This document shows, piece after piece, positions 18,029-27,932 of a stretch of 64,000 nucleotides of DNA (positions are counted from its first letter, which is position 1; each line of letters starts with the position of its first letter). Under the pieces are notes generated by a model. It had not been told where the DNA came from. It did not search any database and saw nothing but the letters and a program-made list of their open reading frames with translations. Position numbers and translations under genes: made by a program. The stretch lies in assembly GCA_965221505.1 (NCBI GenBank), contig CBDCSI010000002.1:1-64000 (forward strand). Direction: 5' to 3'. The DNA comes from CAZPXZ01 sp965221505 (GTDB taxonomy: Bacteria; Pseudomonadota; Alphaproteobacteria; Rhodobacterales; CAZPXZ01).

Positions 18029-18829
18029 ATGCCCGTTCCGATCGACCGTCTCGTGGACCTGGATCGTTTCCCGCTCGACCGCCCCGATTCGCAAACGGCC
18101 CGATCGCTTCTTGATCGTTGCCGGGAAGACCTGGACCGGAACGGAATGTTCAATCTCCGCGGGTTCGTGCGGCCCGATGCGGTCGCCGCCGCCGCCGCCG
18201 ACCTCGCGCCGCGCTTCGGGCCGGACGGATTCGACCACCGCCGCACCCACAACATCTACTTCCGCGACGATATGGAGGGCGTGGCGCCCGACCATCCGGC
18301 CCTGCGACGCTCCACCACGTCCCAGCGCACGCTTTGCGCCGACCGCGTCGCCGGAACCGCCGTCGAACAGATTTACGAATGGCCGCCGCTGGCGTCGTTT
18401 CTGGCCGCGGCGATGGGCATGCCCCGCCTCCATACGATGGCCGACCCCCTCGCACGGGTGAACGTCATGCGCTACGGAGAGGGCCAGCAGCTCGGATGGC
18501 ATTTCGACCGTTCCGAGTTCACCGTCACCCTGCTCTTGCAGGCGCCCGATTCGGGCGGAGAGTTCGAGTATCGAACGAACCTCCGCTCCGGGAGCGACCC
18601 GAATCTCGACGGCGTCGCGCGCTTGCTCGAGGGCAGAGACCCGTCGGCGCAGCGTCTCAAGCTCGAAGCCGGCACGCTTAACGTGTTCCGGGGATTGAAT
18701 ACGCCGCACCGGGTCACCCCGGTCGAGGGCAGCCGGCCCCGCATGATCGCCGTGTTGTCCTTCTACGACCGCCCCGGCGTGCGCTTCAGCCGCGAAGAGC
18801 GCATCGGCTTCTACGGCCGCGCGGACTGA
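18029..18829 (+). CDS. 2-oxoglutarate/Fe(II)-dependent oxygenase, HalD/ArpA-like
   Basis: 266 aa. The jelly-roll iron site is intact: GWHFDRSEFTVTLLLQ gives His158 and Asp160, TPHRVTPVEG gives His227, and SRPRMIAVLSF gives the 2-oxoglutarate-binding Arg238. The length and the motif GGEFEYRTNLR resemble the HalD/ArpA group of small-molecule oxygenases. The reaction would couple 2-oxoglutarate decarboxylation to hydroxylation or halogenation of an unknown substrate. AAGAGG lies about 12 bases upstream of the ATG. It is divergent from the aldolase gene, so the two may share a regulatory region. Confidence 0.85.
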   Translation: MPVPIDRLVDLDRFPLDRPDSQTARSLLDRCREDLDRNGMFNLRGFVRPDAVAAAAADLAPRFGPDGFDHRRTHNIYFRDDMEGVAPDHPALRRSTTSQRTLCADRVAGTAVEQIYEWPPLASFLAAAMGMPRLHTMADPLARVNVMRYGEGQQLGWHFDRSEFTVTLLLQAPDSGGEFEYRTNLRSGSDPNLDGVARLLEGRDPSAQRLKLEAGTLNVFRGLNTPHRVTPVEGSRPRMIAVLSFYDRPGVRFSREERIGFYGRAD

Positions 18830-19014
18830 CCGGGCGGCGCGCGGCCCCGCCGACGACGGTCTCGCGCCGCGGGTACGGAGCGAGCGGCGCGGATTCGGCC
18901 TCTCGCCGACCTCCCGTATCCGGGCGAAGGGTCTGGCGTCGGTTCGGCGATTTCGCGACTCCGCGACGCGCTCGTGGTATGGTCGCCGGACCGCCCCGGG
19001 CCGTGGAGGATCGA

Positions 19015-19713
19015 ATGGCTGACAAGGTCGCGCAAGACGCCGTCGAGGCGCTGGATGGGCTTCTGTTCGACGGGATGACGATCGCCGCAGGCGGGTTCGG
19101 ACTCTGCGGAATCCCGGAAAACCTGATCCGCGCCGTCCGCGACAGCGGCGTCCGGGAACTCACGATCGTGTCCAACAACGCCGGCGTCGACGATTTCGGG
19201 CTCGGTCTGCTCCTGCAGGGACGGCAGGTGCGCAAGATGCTGTCGTCCTATGTCGGCGAAAACGACCTGTTCATGCGGCAGTACCTGTCCGGCGAGCTGG
19301 AGATCGAGTTTAATCCGCAGGGAACGCTGGCCGAGCGGCTTCGCGCCGGCGGGGCGGGAATTCCCGGGTTCTACACCCGGACCGGCGTCGGCACCCTGGT
19401 GGCGGAGGGCAAGGAACACAAGGAATTCGACGGCGAGACCTACGTCCTCGAACGCGGCATCCGAACCGACCTCGCGATCGTCAAGGCGTGGCAAGGCGAC
19501 TCGCAGGGAAATCTCGCCTATCGCCGTACCGCGATGAACTTCAACCCGGAATGCGCCGCCGCCGGCAAGGTGACGGTCGCCGAAGTCGAGGAACTCGTGC
19601 CGGTCGGCGCCCTCGACAAGATGAAGATCCACACGCCGGGAATCTACGTACAGCGAATTCTGGAAGGGCGGCACGAGAAGCGGATCGAACAGCGGACCCT
19701 TCGGCCCGCCTGA
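19015..19713 (+). CDS. scoA: 3-oxoacid CoA-transferase subunit A
   Basis: 232 aa, with GGAGG 6 bases before the ATG. Family I CoA-transferase alpha motif GGFGLCGIPENLI near the N-terminus, followed by LTIVSNNAGVDDFGLGLLL and a GIPGFYTRTGVGT segment. With subunit B it moves CoA from succinyl-CoA to acetoacetate or a similar 3-oxoacid. The downstream partner follows after 18 bases. It can supply or drain acetoacetyl-CoA for PHA metabolism (phaC is 5 kb away), but that link is inference. Confidence 0.93.
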   Translation: MADKVAQDAVEALDGLLFDGMTIAAGGFGLCGIPENLIRAVRDSGVRELTIVSNNAGVDDFGLGLLLQGRQVRKMLSSYVGENDLFMRQYLSGELEIEFNPQGTLAERLRAGGAGIPGFYTRTGVGTLVAEGKEHKEFDGETYVLERGIRTDLAIVKAWQGDSQGNLAYRRTAMNFNPECAAAGKVTVAEVEELVPVGALDKMKIHTPGIYVQRILEGRHEKRIEQRTLRPA

Positions 19714-19731
19714 TCAGGGGAGGAGAACGGC

Positions 19732-20361
19732 ATGCCTTGGGACCGCAACGAGATGGCGCAGCGCGCGGCGCAGGAAATCGAGGACGGCTTCTACGTGAAC
19801 CTGGGGATCGGGATTCCGACGCTGGTGTCCAACTACGTCCCGGAGGAATTCGACATCACGTTGCAGTCGGAGAACGGAATGCTCGGCATCGGGCCGTTTC
19901 CGACCGAGAACGAGATCGATCCGGATCTGATCAACGCCGGCAAGCAGACCGTCACGGAACTGCGCCGGACCAGCTACTTCTCGTCGTCGCAGAGCTTCGC
20001 CATGATCCGCGGGGGACATATCGACCTCGCGCTGCTCGGCGCCATGGAGGTGGACGAGAACGGCGACCTGGCCAATTGGATGATTCCGGGCAAGCTGGTC
20101 AAGGGAATGGGCGGCGCGATGGATCTGGTCGCCGGCGTGCGCCGGATCGTCGTCATCATGGACCACACCAACAAGCGGGGCGAGTCGAAGCTGCTGAAGA
20201 AATGCTCGCTGCCCCTGACCGGCCGGGGCGTGGTCGACCGAATTATCACCAATCTCGGCGTGTTCGACGTTGCGGACGGCGGCTTGCGGGTCGTCGAGCT
20301 GGCGCCCGAAGTCTTGATGGAGGAGGTCCGCGGCAAGACCGAGGCGAACCTCGTCGAATGA
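19732..20361 (+). CDS. scoB: 3-oxoacid CoA-transferase subunit B
   Basis: 209 aa, with GGGGAGGAG before the ATG. NLGIGIPTLVSNY is the glycine-rich N-terminal motif. QSENGMLGIGP contains the catalytic glutamate that forms the CoA thioester. The C-terminal LPLTGRGVVDRIITNLGVF is typical. It forms the active enzyme with subunit A, encoded just upstream in the same operon. Confidence 0.95.
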   Translation: MPWDRNEMAQRAAQEIEDGFYVNLGIGIPTLVSNYVPEEFDITLQSENGMLGIGPFPTENEIDPDLINAGKQTVTELRRTSYFSSSQSFAMIRGGHIDLALLGAMEVDENGDLANWMIPGKLVKGMGGAMDLVAGVRRIVVIMDHTNKRGESKLLKKCSLPLTGRGVVDRIITNLGVFDVADGGLRVVELAPEVLMEEVRGKTEANLVE

Positions 20362-20771
20362 ACGCCCGAATTCCGGGACAGTTCCCGATCGGAGCCGCAA
20401 CCGGGTTCGGCGTCTGCGACCGTATCTCGGCTCGGCCGGACCGACGCCTGCAGGGCACGCTCGCACCGCGAGAGGATCCCGTCGCCGGGAACAGCACGGA
20501 CTACCGGTCGATCCCGAACGCAACGGAACGTCTCGCGATCGCGCACAGCGGGAAGCGCAGACCGGGCTGCGGCACGACGGGCGGCGAACGAAATTGACGG
20601 CGCCTCTCGGATCGCGACGCATCCTGCGAGCGCTCCGGCGGGGCGCATCGGGACGCGAAGCCCCCCCGATCCTGCCCGGCGGCGTCCGACCCTTGCGCAG
20701 GTTCTTCGCGGGACGAGATCGGGCGTCGGTCGACGTCGAACCGGCCCGAGCCCCGTTGCGGCCGGGGCCTC
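20362..20771. other. Convergent intergenic region, no gene seen
   Basis: 410 bases between scoB (plus) and the pheT stop (minus). The frames are short and arginine/proline-rich with no ribosome binding site. I expected a bidirectional terminator but found no stem followed by a T-run on either strand. Confidence 0.5.
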
Positions 20772-23189
20772 CTACACGGACCGGACCGTGCCCCCGGTCC
20801 GCTTCCCTACCGCGCGGACGATCGCTTGCGAAGCCCGCTCGAGTTCCGGCTCGGTCAGGGTGCGGTCCCCCGCCTGCATGCGGACCGTGACGGCGACGGA
20901 CTTTCTGCCCGGGCCGAGTTGCGCTTCCGCCTCCTCCCCGGCAAAAACGTCGAACACGTCCGCGGAGTCCACCAGGTCGCGGGCCGCGGAGCGAACCGCC
21001 GAGACGACGTCTCCGGCGGCGACCGTCGCCTCGACCGAGAACGAGAAGTCCCGCTCCACCGCCTGATAGTTGGACACGTTCAGCGGCGCTCTGGACCGGG
21101 TTCCGCGCCGAACGCCGGGAAGGCTCTCGAACCGGACTTCGAATGCGGCGATCCGGCCCGCCAGGTCCATGGCCTCGACGACGTCCGGATGCACTTCGCC
21201 GAAATGCGCAATCACCGTCTTCGGTCCGAGCCGAAGCGATCCGCCACGCCCGGGGTGATACCAGGGCGGCGCCTCCTGCGCCACGATCATCTTCGCAGCC
21301 GGTCCGCCCAGGGCTTCGACCAGCGCCAGCGCGTCCGACTTTGCGTCGAACGCGTCCGGCGGGCGCCTCGCGTCGTTCCACGCTCTTGGGATGCGGTCGC
21401 CGGTGCGGATCCCGCTCGCGATACGCCGCTGCTCCGTGGGCGCGGGTCCGGTGAACTCCGGCCCGACCTCGAACAGCGCAAGGTCGCGGTAGCCGCGCGC
21501 GAAGTTTCGTGCGGCCGCTCGCAGGAGCGACGGCAGCAAGGACGGACGCATGACCGCGAGGTCCGGCGAAATCGGGTTCGAGAGCCGCAGGTCCGGATCG
21601 CTCCAGCCGAAACGCGCGGCCTCCGCTTCCGAAACGAAGGAATACCCGACGCACTCGGCCATGCCCCGGGACGCCAGAAGCCGCCGCGCTTCGCCCGCCC
21701 TGCGCTGGTTCAGGCTCAGCGCCGGCGCCGGCATGCCCGGAGACCGGCGGGGAAGCGGCACGGACGGTATGCGCGAGAACGACGCGATTCGCGCGACTTC
21801 CTCGACGACGTCCTCTTCGCCGTGCATCGGCGGGCGCCAGCTCGGTGGCCGAACCGACAGCGCGTCGTCCTCCTCGGCGACCTCGAAACCGAGGTCGCGA
21901 AGGATGCGGACCTGCTCCTCCGGCGCAATGTCGATGGCGGCAATTTCCTTCATGCGGCGCGGCCGGTAGCGAATCGGCGCGGCCTCGGGCGGCGCGGATC
22001 CGGCGATCACGGTGCGCGACGGCTCTCCGCCGCAGATCTCCAGGATCAAGCCTGTGGCGATCTCCATCCCTGTCCCGGTGAATGCGGGGTCCACGCCGCG
22101 CTCGAAGCGGTATCGCGCGTCCGTCTGCAGGTTGAGCCGGCGGCCGGTCGCGGCGGTTCGAACGGGATCGAAGACGGCGGCTTCGAGAAATACGTCTCGC
22201 GTGTCGGTGCCGCAGCCGGTCGCGGCCCCCCCGATGATGCCGCCCAGCGCCTGGGCGCCGGAATCGTCGGCGATCGCCGTGGCGCCCTCCGGCAGCCGGT
22301 ACTCCTTGCCGTCGAGCGCCGCAAGCGTTTCGCCCGGACGGCCGAAGCGCACGTGAATCGAGCCGTTCAGCCGCTGCGCGTCGAAGGCGTGCAGCGGCCG
22401 GCAGAGATCGTGCGTGACGTAGTTGGTGACGTCCACCACGGCGCTGATCGGGCGCAGGCCGATCGCGCGAAGGCGCTGTTGCATCCAGGCCGGCGAGGGT
22501 CCGTTTCGAAGCCCCCGGACGTAGCGCCCGACGAAAAGCGGGCATGCGCCGGACGCGACCTCGTCCCGCAGCGACACGCCGATCGGCGAATCGAAGCGCC
22601 CGGCGACCGCTTCCGCTTCGAGCGGCCGAAGCCGACCGAGTCCGCGCGCGGCCAGGTCCCGGGCGATGCCGCGAACGCCCAGCGCGTCGGGACGGTTCGG
22701 CGTCACCCCGACGTCGATTACGGTGTCGTCCAGCCCGGCATACTCGGCATAGGCCGCACCGAGCGGGGCGTCCTCGGACAATTCGACGATCCCGTCATGT
22801 TCGTCCGATAGGCCGATCTCCCGCTCCGAGAGCAGCATTCCGCAGGACCGCACGCCGCGTATCTCCGCTTCGCGAAGCTCGACGCCGGTTCCGGGAATCC
22901 GCGTGCCCGGAGGCGCGAACACGCCCATCATTCCGGTGCGGGCGTTCGGCGCTCCGCATACGACCTGGGCCTCGCCGGCGCCGACGTCGACTCGGCAGAC
23001 CCGCAGCCGGTCCGCATTCGGATGCGGCTCGGCCGAGAGTACCCGCGCGATTCGAAACGCGCCGAGCTCGGCCGGGGGAGACAGGATCTCCTCGACTTCC
23101 AGTCCCGACTCCGTCAGGGCGTCCGCGACCGCCTCGGGGGACGCCTCCGTGTCGAGATGCTCCCGAAGCCATCGCATGGGCAACTTCAT
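20772..23189 (-). CDS. pheT: Phenylalanine-tRNA ligase beta subunit
   Basis: 805 aa, normal length. The order is N-terminal MKLPMRWLREHLDTEASPE, a tRNA-binding EMAPII/OB domain at about 40-150 (EPHPNADRLRVCRVDVG, VCGAPNARTGMMGVFAPPGT), B3/B4 editing domain, B5 domain, catalytic-like core and C-terminal ferredoxin-like anticodon domain (RDFSFSVEATVAAGDVVSAV). It pairs with PheS as an alpha2-beta2 enzyme charging tRNA-Phe. Its start overlaps the pheS stop (ATGA), giving equimolar coupled synthesis. Confidence 0.97.
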   Translation of the reverse strand: MKLPMRWLREHLDTEASPEAVADALTESGLEVEEILSPPAELGAFRIARVLSAEPHPNADRLRVCRVDVGAGEAQVVCGAPNARTGMMGVFAPPGTRIPGTGVELREAEIRGVRSCGMLLSEREIGLSDEHDGIVELSEDAPLGAAYAEYAGLDDTVIDVGVTPNRPDALGVRGIARDLAARGLGRLRPLEAEAVAGRFDSPIGVSLRDEVASGACPLFVGRYVRGLRNGPSPAWMQQRLRAIGLRPISAVVDVTNYVTHDLCRPLHAFDAQRLNGSIHVRFGRPGETLAALDGKEYRLPEGATAIADDSGAQALGGIIGGAATGCGTDTRDVFLEAAVFDPVRTAATGRRLNLQTDARYRFERGVDPAFTGTGMEIATGLILEICGGEPSRTVIAGSAPPEAAPIRYRPRRMKEIAAIDIAPEEQVRILRDLGFEVAEEDDALSVRPPSWRPPMHGEEDVVEEVARIASFSRIPSVPLPRRSPGMPAPALSLNQRRAGEARRLLASRGMAECVGYSFVSEAEAARFGWSDPDLRLSNPISPDLAVMRPSLLPSLLRAAARNFARGYRDLALFEVGPEFTGPAPTEQRRIASGIRTGDRIPRAWNDARRPPDAFDAKSDALALVEALGGPAAKMIVAQEAPPWYHPGRGGSLRLGPKTVIAHFGEVHPDVVEAMDLAGRIAAFEVRFESLPGVRRGTRSRAPLNVSNYQAVERDFSFSVEATVAAGDVVSAVRSAARDLVDSADVFDVFAGEEAEAQLGPGRKSVAVTVRMQAGDRTLTEPELERASQAIVRAVGKRTGGTVRSV

Positions 23190-24283
23190 CGGGCCGCTCC
23201 CGAAGCGCGCGTGATCCCGGCATGCGCCGACGGCGAATCGGCCGGATGGAATCCGTAGTGACGAAGCCAGCGGACGTCGCCGTCAAAGAACGCCCGAAGG
23301 TCCGGCATGCCGTATTTGAGCATCGCCAGCCGGTCGATCCCCATGCCGAACGCGAAGCCCTGCCACGCGTCCGGATCCACGCCGCACGCCCTGATCACGT
23401 TCGGGTGAGTCATTCCGCAACCGAGAATCTCGAGCCAGTCGTCCCCTTCGCCGATCACGACGCGCCCGTCCTTCCAGGAACAGCGGACGTCCACCTCGGC
23501 CGACGGCTCGGTGAACGGAAAATGCGACGCACGGAAGCGTAGCGAGACCCGGTCGGTCTCGAAGAAGGCGCGGCAGAACTCTTCCAGAGTCCAGCGCAGA
23601 TGCCCCATGTGAACGTCGCGGTCGATCGCCATACCCTCGATCTGGTGAAACATCGGCGTATGCGTAAGGTCGCTGTCGCAGCGATAGGTTCTGCCGGGCG
23701 CGATGAACCGCACCGGGGGCCCGTTCTTCAGAGTGCGAATCTGGACGTTCGAGGTGTGCGTACGGAGCACCCGTCGCTCCACGGACCGGTCCGAATCCGG
23801 AAGGAAGAACGTGTCGTGCTCCTGGCGCGCCGGGTGCTCCGGCGGCATGTTGAGCGCGTCGAAATTGTAGAACTCGGTTTCGATCTCCGGACCTTCCTCC
23901 AGGTCGAACCCGAGGGCCGCGAAGATCGCCGCCGCTTCCTCCGTGACCTGGCTCACCGGATGCAGCGAGCCGGTCGACTCGGGCCGGGCCGGAAGCGTAA
24001 GGTCGACGCCGTCCCGGGCGAGTTGCCCGGCCCGCTCCGCCCGTCGGAACTCCCCGCTTCGCTCCTCGATCCGCGCCCGCACCCGGTCCCGGGCGCGGTT
24101 CAGCGCCTGTCCCCGCTCTCGCCGCTGCGCAGGGTCGAGCGAGCCGAGCGCGCGAAGCTGGAGCGCGATGGTTCCGTTGCGACCGAGAAGCGCGACCCGA
24201 ACGGCTTCCAGCGCAGCCGAATCGGCTGCGGCGTTCACGTCGTCCAGGCCTCGCTCGGCAAGCGATTCTGCGTCGATCATCAT
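23186..24283 (-). CDS. pheS: Phenylalanine-tRNA ligase alpha subunit
   Basis: 365 aa. It has an N-terminal coiled-coil (about 1-100, rich in Arg/Glu) and a class II catalytic domain with HPVSQVTEEAAAIFAALGF, LNMPPEHPARQEHDTFF, the motif 2 region VRFIAPGRTYRCDSDLTHTP and motif 3 GFAFGMGIDRLAMLKYGM. It activates phenylalanine and loads tRNA-Phe together with PheT. It is downstream of rplT by 31 bases in the usual rpmI-rplT-pheS-pheT order. Confidence 0.97.
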   Translation of the reverse strand: MMIDAESLAERGLDDVNAAADSAALEAVRVALLGRNGTIALQLRALGSLDPAQRRERGQALNRARDRVRARIEERSGEFRRAERAGQLARDGVDLTLPARPESTGSLHPVSQVTEEAAAIFAALGFDLEEGPEIETEFYNFDALNMPPEHPARQEHDTFFLPDSDRSVERRVLRTHTSNVQIRTLKNGPPVRFIAPGRTYRCDSDLTHTPMFHQIEGMAIDRDVHMGHLRWTLEEFCRAFFETDRVSLRFRASHFPFTEPSAEVDVRCSWKDGRVVIGEGDDWLEILGCGMTHPNVIRACGVDPDAWQGFAFGMGIDRLAMLKYGMPDLRAFFDGDVRWLRHYGFHPADSPSAHAGITRASGAAR

Positions 24284-24314
24284 GGTGAGCCGGGCCGAGG
24301 TCCCGGGCGGTGCC

Positions 24315-24677
24315 TCAGGCGAGCGCTTGCCGGGCCTTCTCGAAAATCCGGTCGAACGCCGCCGGCTCCCGAACCGCCAGATCGGCCAGGATCTTGCGGT
24401 CGCAGCCGACTCCGGCCTGCTTCAGCCCGTGCATGAACCGGGAGTAATTGACCTCGGGGTCGCGCTCCCGAACGGCGGCGTTGATGCGCTGGATCCAGAG
24501 CGCCCGGAAGTTCCGCTTGCGGACCTTGCGGTCGCGGGTCTGGTACTCTCGCGCCCGGTCCACGGCCTGGCGGGCGACCCGGAAGGTGTTCTTGCGCCGG
24601 CCCGAATAGCCCTTGGCCGCCTTCAGTACCTTGCGCTTGCGCGCGCGCCCCGCGACGGGATTTCTGCTTCTTGCCAT
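24315..24677 (-). CDS. rplT: 50S ribosomal protein L20
   Basis: 120 aa, standard length. Highly basic, with KGYSGRRKNTFRVARQAV, RDRKVRKRNFRALWIQRIN and NYSRFMHGLKQAGV. It binds 23S rRNA early in large-subunit assembly. It is followed by pheST and preceded by rpmI. Confidence 0.97.
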   Translation of the reverse strand: MARSRNPVAGRARKRKVLKAAKGYSGRRKNTFRVARQAVDRAREYQTRDRKVRKRNFRALWIQRINAAVRERDPEVNYSRFMHGLKQAGVGCDRKILADLAVREPAAFDRIFEKARQALA

Positions 24678-24692
24678 CGTAACCCCTTCCGG

Positions 24693-24890
24693 TCAGCCGT
24701 ACGGCATAAACCGTCGGACAGTCTTGGCGTCCGTGCCGGACAAGGTGTCCATCCCACGCGCCTGGCGAATGAACTTCGGCGTGCGCTTGATCATCCCGTG
24801 GCGCTTGCCGACCTTCTGCGCCTTGATCCGACCGCTCGCGGTCAGCTTGAACCGCTTCTTCGCGCCCGACTTGGTCTTCATTTTCGGCAT
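24693..24890 (-). CDS. rpmI: 50S ribosomal protein L35
   Basis: 65 aa from the ATG at 24890, with GGAGGCGG directly upstream. MPKMKTKSGAKKRFKLTASG is the family's N-terminus. The rest (KRTPKFIRQARGMDT, AKTVRRFMPYG) is also typical. The frame is open 15 codons further upstream, but those codons are not L35-like. infC, which often precedes rpmI, is absent here. The divergent neighbour is phaC. Confidence 0.97.
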   Translation of the reverse strand: MPKMKTKSGAKKRFKLTASGRIKAQKVGKRHGMIKRTPKFIRQARGMDTLSGTDAKTVRRFMPYG

Positions 24891-25218
24891 GGCCGCCTCC
24901 GAACCGCCCGGTGCACAGTCCAGTCCGCGCGGCACAGACCCGCGTCCCGCGCGACCGAGTCGCGCAGACTGCCTGCCGCACGCTGGAATTGGACTGACGC
25001 GACCCTACAGATTTGCGGCCGATTCGGCAAGTCCCCCGCCGGAGGCCCGGATCGGTCCGCGGCCGGCCTCGCGGCGCCCTGCCGCCCGGCGCTACGGGCA
25101 GCGGGTTGCGGCGGACCCGAACCGCGCTATGTTGCACTGCAATATGGATATCCCGCGCCGCACAATCCGGTGCTCGCCGCGGACCCGCAAACGGCACCAA
25201 CGACGGGAGGGACGATCG
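24891..25218. other. Divergent promoter region between rpmI and phaC
   Basis: 328 bases with no gene. It must carry promoters for the rpmI-rplT-pheST operon (minus) and phaC (plus). The only clear element is the 11-base palindrome at 25132-25142. I saw no L20-type leader structure or tRNA-like fold that I could support by eye. Confidence 0.5.
25132..25142. promoter_or_regulatory. PhaR-like operator upstream of phaC
   Basis: A perfect palindrome TTGCA-C-TGCAA about 77 bases before the phaC start, with flanks tgTTGCACTGCAAtat. The core fits TGC-N3-GCA, the form described for the PHA repressor PhaR in alphaproteobacteria such as Paracoccus and Rhodobacter. No phaR gene is in the window. Confidence 0.5.
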
Positions 25219-27030
25219 ATGGCATCAGGCGTCGACGCTGGCGCGGCGAACGGCGAACGGGTACCCGAATCGCCCATGCGGACCATGGCGGCCGGCGCGG
25301 CCCTGTGGTTCGAAGCCGCTCGATCCGCGACCCGGCTGGCCGCAAGGGGCGCGTGCCGAGAGAGCGAAGTCGATCCCGACCCCGTCCATCTCGCGCCGGC
25401 GGCGAGGGAATTGGCGTTCGCGCTCGCCCGGGATCCGGCGAAGCTGGCCGCTGCGGCCGGAGCGTTGTGGGCGCGACATGCCCAACTTGCCGCGCACGGG
25501 CTGGCCCGCCAGCTCGGGAGCGAGTCGGCCCCGGTGATCGAGCCCGCGGCGACCGACTTGCGTTTCCGGGACCCCGCATGGAGCCGGTCTCCCTTCTACA
25601 ACCACCTGATGCAGGCCTACCTGCTGAACGCGACGTGGATCGCCGAGCTGGCCGAAGGCGCGGAACTCCCGGACGCGGGCACCCGTCGCAAGGTGGCTTT
25701 CTCGACCCGAATCTTCACGGAGACCCTGTCGCCCACAAACGTGCCCTGGCTCAACCCCGCAGTGGAGAGAACGGCACTGGAACGATACGGAAGAAACCTC
25801 GTCGAGGGAATGCGCAATTGGCTGCGCGACACGGACGGCGCGGGGAAGGGTCCCGCGATCTCCCAGGTCGACGACGCCGCGTTCGAGGTCGGCGAGACCG
25901 TGGCGACCGCTCCGGGCAAGGTCGTATGGCGAAACGATCTCCTCGAATTGATCCAGTACGCGCCGACGACGGACAAGGTACGGGCCGTTCCGACACTGTT
26001 CGTTCCTCCCTGGATCAACAAATACTACATCCTCGACCTGGTCCCCCGGAAGTCGATGGTTCGCTGGCTGGTCGACCGGGGTCACACCGTGTTCCTGATC
26101 TCCTGGGTCAACCCGGACGAGCGGCACCGGAACGTCGGCCTCGAGGACATGCTCGAAGACGGACTTCTCGCCGCCGCGGACAAGGTTCTGGAGGAATCCG
26201 GGGCCGATTCGCTCAATCTCGTGGGCTACTGCATCGGCGGCACCCTGTCCGGCGTGGCCCTGGCGCATCTGGCGAGGGAACGGAAGAACCTCGTAAACTC
26301 CTGCACGTTCTTCGCCAGCCAGTTCGACTTCTCGGACGCCGGCGACCTGATGGCGCTGACCGATTCGAAGACCGTCGACCGGCTCTGCGAGAAGATGCGC
26401 CGAATCGGCTACCTGCCTTCCAGCGCAATGTCGGGGAGCTTCAACCTGCTCCGCCCGGCGGACCTCTTGTGGAGCTTCGCCGTCAACAACTACCTGCTCG
26501 GCCTGGAGCCCGGCCGCTTCGATCTGCTGTTCTGGAACGCCGACTCCACCCGGATGGCCGCGCGGCTGCACGAGGAGTATCTGCGCGGTTTCTACGTAGA
26601 GAACCGACTCGCGCGGGGCGAACTCCGCATTGCGGGATCCGCGGTCTCGCTGGAGGAGGTCGACGTCCCCACCTACCACGTCGTCGGCAAGGAAGATCAC
26701 ATCGCACCGGCGGAGTCCGTCTACCGGGGCATGCGGCTCCTCGGCGGCGACAAGCGCTTCGTGTTGGCCGATTCCGGGCATATCGCGGGAATTATCAACC
26801 CGCCGCGGGCTAGAAAATACGGCTACCGGATCGACGGCGACCCCGACGCCCCGGACGCCGCCGGCTGGGCCGAAACTGCCACGGCGGCGAAGGGCTCCTG
26901 GTGGAGCGACTGGATCAAGTGGCTGAACCGGCACTCGAGAAAGCGGGTCGAGGCGCGCGAGCCCGGCGCGACGCTCGGGACCCTGGAGGAAGCGCCCGGG
27001 CAGTATGTCTGCACCCGCTACCGCGACTGA
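25219..27030 (+). CDS. phaC: Class I poly(3-hydroxyalkanoate) synthase PhaC
   Basis: 603 aa from the ATG at 25219, with GGGAGG about 8 bases upstream. The frame is open upstream but without a start supported by a binding site. N-terminal region: FRDPAWSRSPFYNHLMQAYL and FSTRIFTETLSPTNVPWLNP. Catalytic domain: VPPWINKYYILDL, WVNPDERH, the lipase-like box GYCIGG with the nucleophile Cys338, GKEDHIAP with the catalytic Asp, and DSGHIAGIINPP with the His. It polymerises 3-hydroxyacyl-CoA on the granule surface. Preceded by a PhaR-like operator. Confidence 0.97.
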   Translation: MASGVDAGAANGERVPESPMRTMAAGAALWFEAARSATRLAARGACRESEVDPDPVHLAPAARELAFALARDPAKLAAAAGALWARHAQLAAHGLARQLGSESAPVIEPAATDLRFRDPAWSRSPFYNHLMQAYLLNATWIAELAEGAELPDAGTRRKVAFSTRIFTETLSPTNVPWLNPAVERTALERYGRNLVEGMRNWLRDTDGAGKGPAISQVDDAAFEVGETVATAPGKVVWRNDLLELIQYAPTTDKVRAVPTLFVPPWINKYYILDLVPRKSMVRWLVDRGHTVFLISWVNPDERHRNVGLEDMLEDGLLAAADKVLEESGADSLNLVGYCIGGTLSGVALAHLARERKNLVNSCTFFASQFDFSDAGDLMALTDSKTVDRLCEKMRRIGYLPSSAMSGSFNLLRPADLLWSFAVNNYLLGLEPGRFDLLFWNADSTRMAARLHEEYLRGFYVENRLARGELRIAGSAVSLEEVDVPTYHVVGKEDHIAPAESVYRGMRLLGGDKRFVLADSGHIAGIINPPRARKYGYRIDGDPDAPDAAGWAETATAAKGSWWSDWIKWLNRHSRKRVEAREPGATLGTLEEAPGQYVCTRYRD

Positions 27031-27932
27031 TCTCTGACATCGTCGCGATCCGGCAACCGTCGAGCCCGGACCGCGACCCGTTGACGCTCCGGCGTTTCGC
27101 GCGGCGCGCCAGGCAGGGCAGGGCCAGGGACGCGATCCGGGAGTACCGGGGCGAAGGCGGAAGAATCGCTGCGTCGACGCGATTTGCCTCGGCCGCGTCC
27201 TGCCGCTACCCTGTGCCCGAGTCGGGCGCCACCCGCTCGGGACGACCGGAGTGCGTAGAAGAGCGGACAGGCCACGCCGTCCTGCGATTCGACGCACCGA
27301 ATCGCCCAGGCAGGTGCGCCCCGGCAAGACGTATTTCGGGTCCGCGTTCCGCTCCGTCGCCGCAGCGGAACCTCGAGGAGGAGTGCCATGGCGCATAACG
27401 TCTCGCGACAGGTGTTGCGTTTCGTTCGCCGCCGCTATCCAGGATCCTTCCCGGCAGCCGGGTAGGACGGGCACCTCCGCTCCTCGTCCCCTTGAAGCCT
27501 CCGTAGAGGGCTCGAGGGCTTTCCCCGCGTTCCGCATCGCAGCCTGCGTTTCGCTCGCCGGTCCGTCCGGGCGCGAGACGATCTGACCGGCACTCTCGGA
27601 ACGCGCGAGGAGTTCCTCAACTGCCGCGTTCGGCACGGGCGTCGCCGCCGCGTCACGCACGCTCCGTCGGGTGCGGGACCGTCGAAATCGTCTCCCGGCC
27701 GATTCTCCAATTCGATCCGCAACGCATTCCAGCAAGGGCCCCGTTTCGCTCGCTTCGCGGCGCGCCTGCCCCCGGACCGTCCGCCGAAGCGGCTCCGGTC
27801 CGTTGCCGTTCGGTCACGAGGGCATGAGCCGCAGCGGGCGCAGAAGAGGCGATCCGTTCGGCGCTTCCAGCCGTCCGGCATTCCCTGGTCCGGCCCTGAC
27901 CCGGAAACGAACAAGTCGAGAGGCGTCCCGCG
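27031..27932. other. Gene-free stretch between phaC and the Rpn nuclease
   Basis: About 900 bases. Frames in all directions are arginine/proline-rich and lack ribosome binding sites. I see no remnant of a recognisable gene and no insertion-sequence end. It may be the left flank of the rpn insertion. Confidence 0.45.
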
